NCBI RefSeq assembly: GCF_036002945.1
Contig: NZ_CP108529.1
Span: 8,675,001 to 8,739,000, forward strand
Origin: Streptomyces sp. NBC_01224
GTDB lineage: Bacteria; Actinomycetota; Actinomycetes; Streptomycetales; Streptomycetaceae
Direction of reading: 5' to 3'
Length of the DNA: 64,000 bases
Position numbers and translations under genes: made by a program. Positions 62,055 to 64,000 of the stretch are shown piece after piece. The notes below the pieces were generated by a model. The model did not search any database. It worked only from the letters and a program-made list of their open reading frames with translations, and was not told where the DNA came from. Position 1 is the stretch's first letter. Each line of letters begins with the position of its first letter.

Positions 62055-62489
62055 ATGACCATGCACCGGCCACGCATCGTGGACCTCAGCGAGACGCAGC
62101 CCAACCGCAGGCGCGGAGGCGACCTTCGCGCCATGCTCACACCGACGGCGGTGGGAGCCACCAGCGGATTCATGGGGCTGGCCATCGTTCAGCCCGGCGA
62201 CCGCATCGGCGAGCACTACCACCCGTACTCCGAGGAGTTCGTGTACGTCGTGAACGGTCTCCTGGAGGTGGATCTGGACGGTGAACCGCACCGGATGCGG
62301 CCCGACCAGGGCCTGCTGATCCCTCCCCATGTACGCCACCGATTCCGAAACGTGGGCGACGTCGAGGCACGCATGGTCTTCCACCTCGGCCCCCTCGCCC
62401 CGCGCCCGGAACTCGGCCACGTCGACACCGAGCACACGGAGTCCGCCGGGGGCGTCGCCCCGCCGGAACGAACGGAGGCCGCCTCATGA
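62055..62489 (+). CDS. Cupin protein, WhiE ORFII/CurC-like
   Basis: Cupin of 144 aa. The metal-site motifs are GEHYHPYSEEFVYVVNG (motif 1, two His and Glu) and IPPHVRHRFRNVG (motif 2, His). In spore-pigment clusters this small cupin is needed for correct polyketide cyclisation or processing. ATG 62055 follows aggaggaaag. The stop overlaps the ketosynthase start (ATGA). Confidence 0.88.
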   Translation: MTMHRPRIVDLSETQPNRRRGGDLRAMLTPTAVGATSGFMGLAIVQPGDRIGEHYHPYSEEFVYVVNGLLEVDLDGEPHRMRPDQGLLIPPHVRHRFRNVGDVEARMVFHLGPLAPRPELGHVDTEHTESAGGVAPPERTEAAS

Positions 62490-63754
62490 CGCGCCGCGTG
62501 GGGGTCACCGGTGTCGGCGTCGTGGCCCCCGGCGGCATCGGCGCACCGGCCTTCTGGGACCTCCTCGCGAACGGACGCACCGCCACCCGGGGCATCACGC
62601 TCTTCGACCCGGCCGGCTTCCGCTCCCGCATCGCCGCCGAGTGCGACTTCGACCCGGCAGCGCACGGACTGGACGCGGACCAGGTCGCCAGGTCGGACCG
62701 GTACGTCCAGTTCGCGATGGTTGCCGCCAGGGAGGCCCTCGGTGACGCGGGGCTCGACCCGGAGACGGTGGACCCCTGGCGGATGGGTGTGTCGCTGGGC
62801 ACCGCGGTCGGCGGCACCACCCGACTGGAGCACGACTATGTCGCCGTCAGCGGCAGCGGCGCCCGCTGGGATGTCGATCACCGGCCGGCCGGTCCGCATC
62901 TGGAGCGGGCCTTCTCACCCAGCTCCCTCGCCTCGGCGGTGGCCGAACAGGTCGGCGCGCACGGCCCGGTGCAGACCGTCTCCACTGGCTGCACCTCCGG
63001 TCTCGACGCGATCGGGTACGCCTTCCATTCCATCGAGGAGGGCCGCGTCGACGTCTGCATCGCCGGGGCGTCCGACTCACCGATCACCCCGATCACGGTG
63101 GCGTGCTTCGACGCGATCAAGGCCACCTCGGCGAACAACGACGACCCCGAACACGCCTCCCGGCCGTTCGATTCCCGTCGCGACGGCTTCGTCATGGGCG
63201 AGGGCGGAGCGGTGCTCGTGCTGGAGGAGCTGGAGCACGCCCGGGCCCGCGGCGCGACCGTGTACTGCGAGATCGCGGGCTACGCCACCTTCGGCAATGC
63301 CTACCACATGACCGGGCTTACCCCCGAAGGGCTGGAGATGGCCGAGGCGATCAACCGGGCCCTCGACCACGCCCGCATGGACGGCTCGCAGATCGACTAC
63401 GTCAACGCACACGGCTCGGGCACCAAGCAGAACGACCGGCACGAGACGGCCGCCGTGAAGCGGGCACTGGGCGCGCACGCCTACGACGTACCGATGAGCT
63501 CGATCAAGTCCATGGTCGGCCACTCGCTGGGAGCGATCGGGGCCATAGAGATTGCCGCCTGCGTACTCGCCCTGGTTCACCAGACGGTGCCGCCGACGGC
63601 GAACTACGAGAGCCCGGACCCGGAGTGTGACCTCGACTACGTGCCGCGCACCGCACGTCCCCTGAAGCTGCGTAGCGTCCTCTCGGTCGGCAGCGGGTTC
63701 GGCGGCTTCCAATCCGCGGTGGCCCTGACGAGAACAGGTGGGAGGACACCATGA
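62486..63754 (+). CDS. Type II PKS ketosynthase (KS-alpha), spore pigment
   Basis: KS-alpha of 422 aa that builds the poly-beta-keto chain with the chain-length factor and ACP. Active-site Cys is in VSTGCTSGLDAIGY, the His residues are in VNAHGSGTKQNDRHE and VGHSLGAIGAIE, and Lys in SSIKSMVGH. It is closest by pattern to spore-pigment ketosynthases (WhiE ORFIII type). It overlaps the cupin gene and the chain-length factor gene by ATGA, fixing a 1:1 translation order. Confidence 0.93.
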   Translation: MTRRVGVTGVGVVAPGGIGAPAFWDLLANGRTATRGITLFDPAGFRSRIAAECDFDPAAHGLDADQVARSDRYVQFAMVAAREALGDAGLDPETVDPWRMGVSLGTAVGGTTRLEHDYVAVSGSGARWDVDHRPAGPHLERAFSPSSLASAVAEQVGAHGPVQTVSTGCTSGLDAIGYAFHSIEEGRVDVCIAGASDSPITPITVACFDAIKATSANNDDPEHASRPFDSRRDGFVMGEGGAVLVLEELEHARARGATVYCEIAGYATFGNAYHMTGLTPEGLEMAEAINRALDHARMDGSQIDYVNAHGSGTKQNDRHETAAVKRALGAHAYDVPMSSIKSMVGHSLGAIGAIEIAACVLALVHQTVPPTANYESPDPECDLDYVPRTARPLKLRSVLSVGSGFGGFQSAVALTRTGGRTP

Positions 63755-64000
63755 AAACCCGTAAAGCGCGGCGCGCCGTCGTCACCGGTATCGGTGTCGT
63801 CGCCCCCAACGGCACCAACACCGAGGCCTTCTGGAAGAGGACGCACGAAGGGATCAGCGTTCTCGACCGGGTCACCCGCGAGGGATGCGAGCAGCTTCCG
63901 CTGCGGGTCGCGGGCGAGGTGCGGGGCTTCGAGGCGGCGGAGCTGATCGAAGAGCGCTTCATCGTCCAGACCGACCGGTTCACGCACTTCGCGATGGCCG
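63751..64000 (+). CDS. Chain-length factor (KS-beta), 5' part
   Basis: The first 83 codons of the KS-beta partner are visible: ATG 63751 behind gggaggacacc, then RRAVVTGIGVVAPNGTNTEAFW and VQTDRFTHFAMA, the KS-fold opening. The active-site region lies beyond the window. It determines polyketide length together with KS-alpha. Confidence 0.88.
   Translation, partial: MKTRKARRAVVTGIGVVAPNGTNTEAFWKRTHEGISVLDRVTREGCEQLPLRVAGEVRGFEAAELIEERFIVQTDRFTHFAMA

Overview
The window is high-GC DNA (strong G/C third-codon bias) from an actinomycete, almost certainly a Streptomyces. The evidence is a whiE-type spore-pigment type II PKS locus at the right end, tandem DUF397 genes, rare in-frame TTA (bldA-type) leucine codons, and two dense secondary-metabolite operons. 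No genome-level identification is possible from the sequence alone.

Layout. (1) 1-15772: an NRPS operon, all on + and closed by a strong hairpin terminator. It holds an EntS-like MFS exporter (5' end outside the window), three short NRPSs (A-domain codes read as Val, Ser and Thr), a type II thioesterase, an SDR of the mycofactocin-associated type and an ATP-grasp ligase. The assembly line is unusual. Each NRPS begins with a half condensation domain. The Ser-NRPS carries a variant C domain (HN in place of HH), an extra carrier domain with no A domain of its own, and a TE whose nucleophile is Cys, not Ser. (2) 15812-25063: a recombination-scarred accessory patch. It has two DUF397 genes, a 5'-truncated group II intron (RT plus domain V) joined to the stump of a tyrosine recombinase, a serine recombinase whose start codon reads ATC, a FabF paralogue divergent from a TetR gene with a palindromic operator, a Tn3 transposase remnant, a DrrAB-type exporter with a MerR gene, and a decayed stretch. 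(3) 25064-29961: a polar amino-acid ABC importer, M20 peptidase and RpiR regulator. (4) 30006-38183: single genes and small operons (MFS, phosphotransferase, LysE, Tat-exported serine beta-lactamase-like hydrolase, nitronate monooxygenase plus acyl-CoA ligase). (5) 38408-41493: dehydrogenase, ROK kinase and phosphotransferase operon. (6) 41968-51085: a tightly coupled cluster I do not recognise as any described pathway. It encodes an intradiol dioxygenase-like protein, class III aminotransferase, IMPase-like phosphatase, AurF-type diiron oxygenase, class II aaRS-like amino acid:carrier-protein ligase, nitronate monooxygenase-like flavoenzyme, free carrier protein, MOSC protein, condensation-like protein and MFS exporter. 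(7) 51473-58930: housekeeping and catabolic genes (a broken acylase gene, acyl-CoA ligase, ClpC-like ATPase, PaaK, double alpha/beta hydrolase). (8) 58961-64000: the whiE-like spore-pigment locus, with a divergent FAD hydroxylase, SchA/CurD protein, cupin, KS-alpha and the start of the chain-length factor.

The most interesting region is 41968-49442. An amino acid appears to be loaded on a dedicated carrier protein by a tRNA-synthetase-derived ligase. The neighbours are three enzyme families that all handle N-O chemistry: AurF-like N-oxygenase, nitronate monooxygenase and MOSC. This suggests a carrier-bound N-oxygenated amino acid pathway. The NRPS operon is second: a Cys-thioesterase combined with a predicted Thr unit supplied in trans raises the possibility of an unusual release such as a beta-lactone.
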